Assembly: GCA_018678395.1 (NCBI GenBank)
Contig: JAHHMJ010000135.1
Span: forward strand, 1 to 8,314
Origin: Gemmatimonadota bacterium
GTDB taxonomy: Bacteria > Gemmatimonadota > Gemmatimonadetes > Longimicrobiales > Gaopeijiaceae
DNA length: 8,314 nt
Direction: 5' to 3'
In this document: positions 7,016-8,314 of the stretch, piece by piece
How positions within the stretch are numbered: the first letter of the stretch is position 1
Layout: every line of letters begins with the position of its first letter
The notes under the pieces: model-generated
The model's database searches: none
The model's input: the letters and a program-made list of their open reading frames with translations, nothing else
Told to the model about the DNA's origin: nothing
Made by a program: the position numbers and the translations under genes

Positions 7016-8219
7016 ACGGGTCAACGGCCGCCAAGCGCTCTGCCTCGAGCGCGATTACCAGCTCCTCGCCGGTCCGAATCGCGGCCGCGGCGGTAGCGCC
7101 CGCGTGGAAGAAGCCCTCCTCACCACCGGTCAGCCGTTCGTTGGCCTCCGGGTCGATCTCGAGCCCCAGGAATCGCAGGCCCTCGAGGCACCGCGCCCGG
7201 ATGCCCGGAGCGTTCTGGCCGATGCCGCCCGTGAAGCCCACGGCGTCCACGCCCTCCAGGACAGCCGCGTACGCTCCAATGTATTTGCGGACTCGGTAGG
7301 TGTACACGTCGAGCGCCAGAGCCGCCCGCTTCGATCCCTCGGCCTCTTCCTCGAGCAGGTCCCGCATGTCCGACGAGATGCCGCTCAACCCCTGAAGCCC
7401 GGAGTGCTTGTTGAGCAGCGCGGTCGCGTCGGCGATCCCGATCTCTTCGCGGCCCATCACGTGGAGGACGGCGGCGGCGTCGAGATCTCCGGACCGCGTT
7501 CCCATGACCAGGCCGTCGAGGGGCGTGAACCCCATCGAGGTGTCGATCGAACGGCCCTTCGCGACCGCGCAGGCGGAAGCCCCGTTGCCGAGGTGGATCG
7601 AGATCAGCCGCAGTTCCTCCAGGGGCCTGCCCAGCAGGTCGGCCAACCGGGACGCCACGTGCTGGTGGCTCGTTCCATGAAAGCCGTACCGCCGGATCCG
7701 GTGGCGCTCGTAGAGCACGTACGGCAGCGCGTAGTGGAAGGCCCGCGGAGGCATCGACGTGTGGAACGCCGTATCGAACACCGCCACGTGCGGAACGTCC
7801 GGTAGCCTGGCCAGCGCCGCCCCGATCCCCGCCAGGTTGTGGGGATTGTGAAGCGGCGCCAGCGCGATCAGCTCACGGATCCGATCGAGCACCTGCGGGT
7901 CGATGCGCGCGGACTCGGTGAACGCCTCGCCCCCGTGCACCACCCGGTGCCCCACTGCCCCGATCTCGTCGAGCGACTCGACGGCGCCCCTCTCGGGGTC
8001 GGCGATCAGGTCGAGGATCGCCTCGATGGCGTCACGATGATCGAGCAACGGCGCGGTCGAGCGGATGCGAGCGCCGTCGTCACGACGCTGTTGCGTCAGG
8101 ACCGCGCCGCCCGCGCCGATCCGGTCGACGAGCCCCGCGACCAGCGGGGCGCGCGCGACCGTGTCGATGACCTGGTACTTCACCGACGAGGACCCGGAGT
8201 TGACGACGAGGACCTTCAC
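6999..8219 (-). CDS. ackA: Acetate kinase
   Basis: AckA interconverts acetate plus ATP and acetyl-phosphate plus ADP in the cytoplasm. The 406-residue protein is full length for the ASKHA-fold acetate/propionate kinase family. Visible are VNSGSSSVKY (6-15, with Asn7), HRVVHGG (91-97, Arg92), the catalytic Asp149 in FDTAFH, YGFHGTSH (178-185, His181), HLGNGAS (209-215), MGTRSGDLD (239-247, Arg242), GGIGQN (331-336) and RTGEEL (382-387, metal-linked Glu385). A close paralogue such as propionate or butyrate kinase cannot be fully excluded. The GTG at 8219-8217 overlaps the upstream stop as GTGA, with GGAGAGG just upstream. The preceding gene end does not look like pta, the usual partner. Placement before yceD-rpmF-plsX links acetyl metabolism to the lipid operon. 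Confidence 0.97.
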   Translation of the reverse strand: MKVLVVNSGSSSVKYQVIDTVARAPLVAGLVDRIGAGGAVLTQQRRDDGARIRSTAPLLDHRDAIEAILDLIADPERGAVESLDEIGAVGHRVVHGGEAFTESARIDPQVLDRIRELIALAPLHNPHNLAGIGAALARLPDVPHVAVFDTAFHTSMPPRAFHYALPYVLYERHRIRRYGFHGTSHQHVASRLADLLGRPLEELRLISIHLGNGASACAVAKGRSIDTSMGFTPLDGLVMGTRSGDLDAAAVLHVMGREEIGIADATALLNKHSGLQGLSGISSDMRDLLEEEAEGSKRAALALDVYTYRVRKYIGAYAAVLEGVDAVGFTGGIGQNAPGIRARCLEGLRFLGLEIDPEANERLTGGEEGFFHAGATAAAAIRTGEELVIALEAERLAAVDPSGSPG

Positions 8220-8314
8220 GCATCCTCTCCGTTCAGTCCGGGAATCGCGGGACGCTCCAGATCGAGGGCTTCGACGCCGAGCCGCGTGCCGGACGCGTCG
8301 TAGCGGTAGAAGCC
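8216..8314 (-). CDS. 3' end of an unrecognised upstream gene
   Basis: An open frame enters from the right edge and ends in TGA at 8218-8216, giving the last 32 residues of a protein. The readable part starts GFYRYDASGTRLGVEALD and ends PGLNGEDA. The YRYDASGTRLG stretch looks like a beta-strand, turn, beta-strand. Its stop overlaps the ackA GTG by 4 nt (GTGA), the same arrangement as the fabD/fabG junction, which supports it being a real coding end in the same operon. It does not resemble the C-terminus of phosphotransacetylase as I know it. I do not recognise the family, and the fragment is too short to assign one. Confidence 0.7.
   Translation of the reverse strand, partial: GFYRYDASGTRLGVEALDLERPAIPGLNGEDA

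Overview
The window is a single, very tightly packed, GC-rich operon segment read entirely on the minus strand. In order of transcription (right to left) it holds: the 3' end of an unrecognised gene, then ackA, yceD (DUF177), rpmF, plsX, fabH, fabD, fabG, acpP, fabF, ispF and the 5' part of a DedA-family gene cut by the left edge. No gap between genes exceeds 34 nt. Three junctions overlap by 4 nt (GTGA or ATGA) and one is separated by a single base, so nearly every base is coding. No tRNA, rRNA, CRISPR array, insertion sequence, obvious promoter or intrinsic terminator was seen.

The organism is a bacterium with a type II (dissociated) fatty acid synthase and the MEP isoprenoid pathway. The yceD-rpmF-plsX-fabH-fabD-fabG-acpP-fabF core is the classic order known from proteobacteria and many other phyla. 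The attached ackA at the front and ispF plus dedA at the back differ from E. coli. High GC, four GTG starts (ackA, plsX, fabG, ispF) and protein character would fit a lineage such as Gemmatimonadota, Acidobacteriota or a deltaproteobacterial group. That placement is a guess, not a demonstration.

The genes fit together as an envelope-lipid and growth unit. FabD loads malonyl groups onto ACP (acpP). FabH starts chains from acyl-CoA, FabF elongates them and FabG reduces the 3-keto group. PlsX turns finished acyl-ACP into acyl-phosphate for phospholipid synthesis. AckA interconverts acetate and acetyl-phosphate, touching the acetyl-CoA supply. YceD and L32 tie the cluster to ribosome assembly. 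IspF makes the cyclic diphosphate intermediate of isoprenoid precursors, and the DedA protein belongs to a membrane family linked to lipid-carrier recycling.

I see no new biological system here; this is mostly ordinary core metabolism. The points worth a second look are small: two overlapping hairpins in front of a yceD start that lacks a Shine-Dalgarno sequence, an ambiguous fabD start with a C-rich leader, a perfect 7-bp hairpin in fabG upstream of acpP, unusual residues in two PlsX motifs, and the unidentified gene overlapping ackA.
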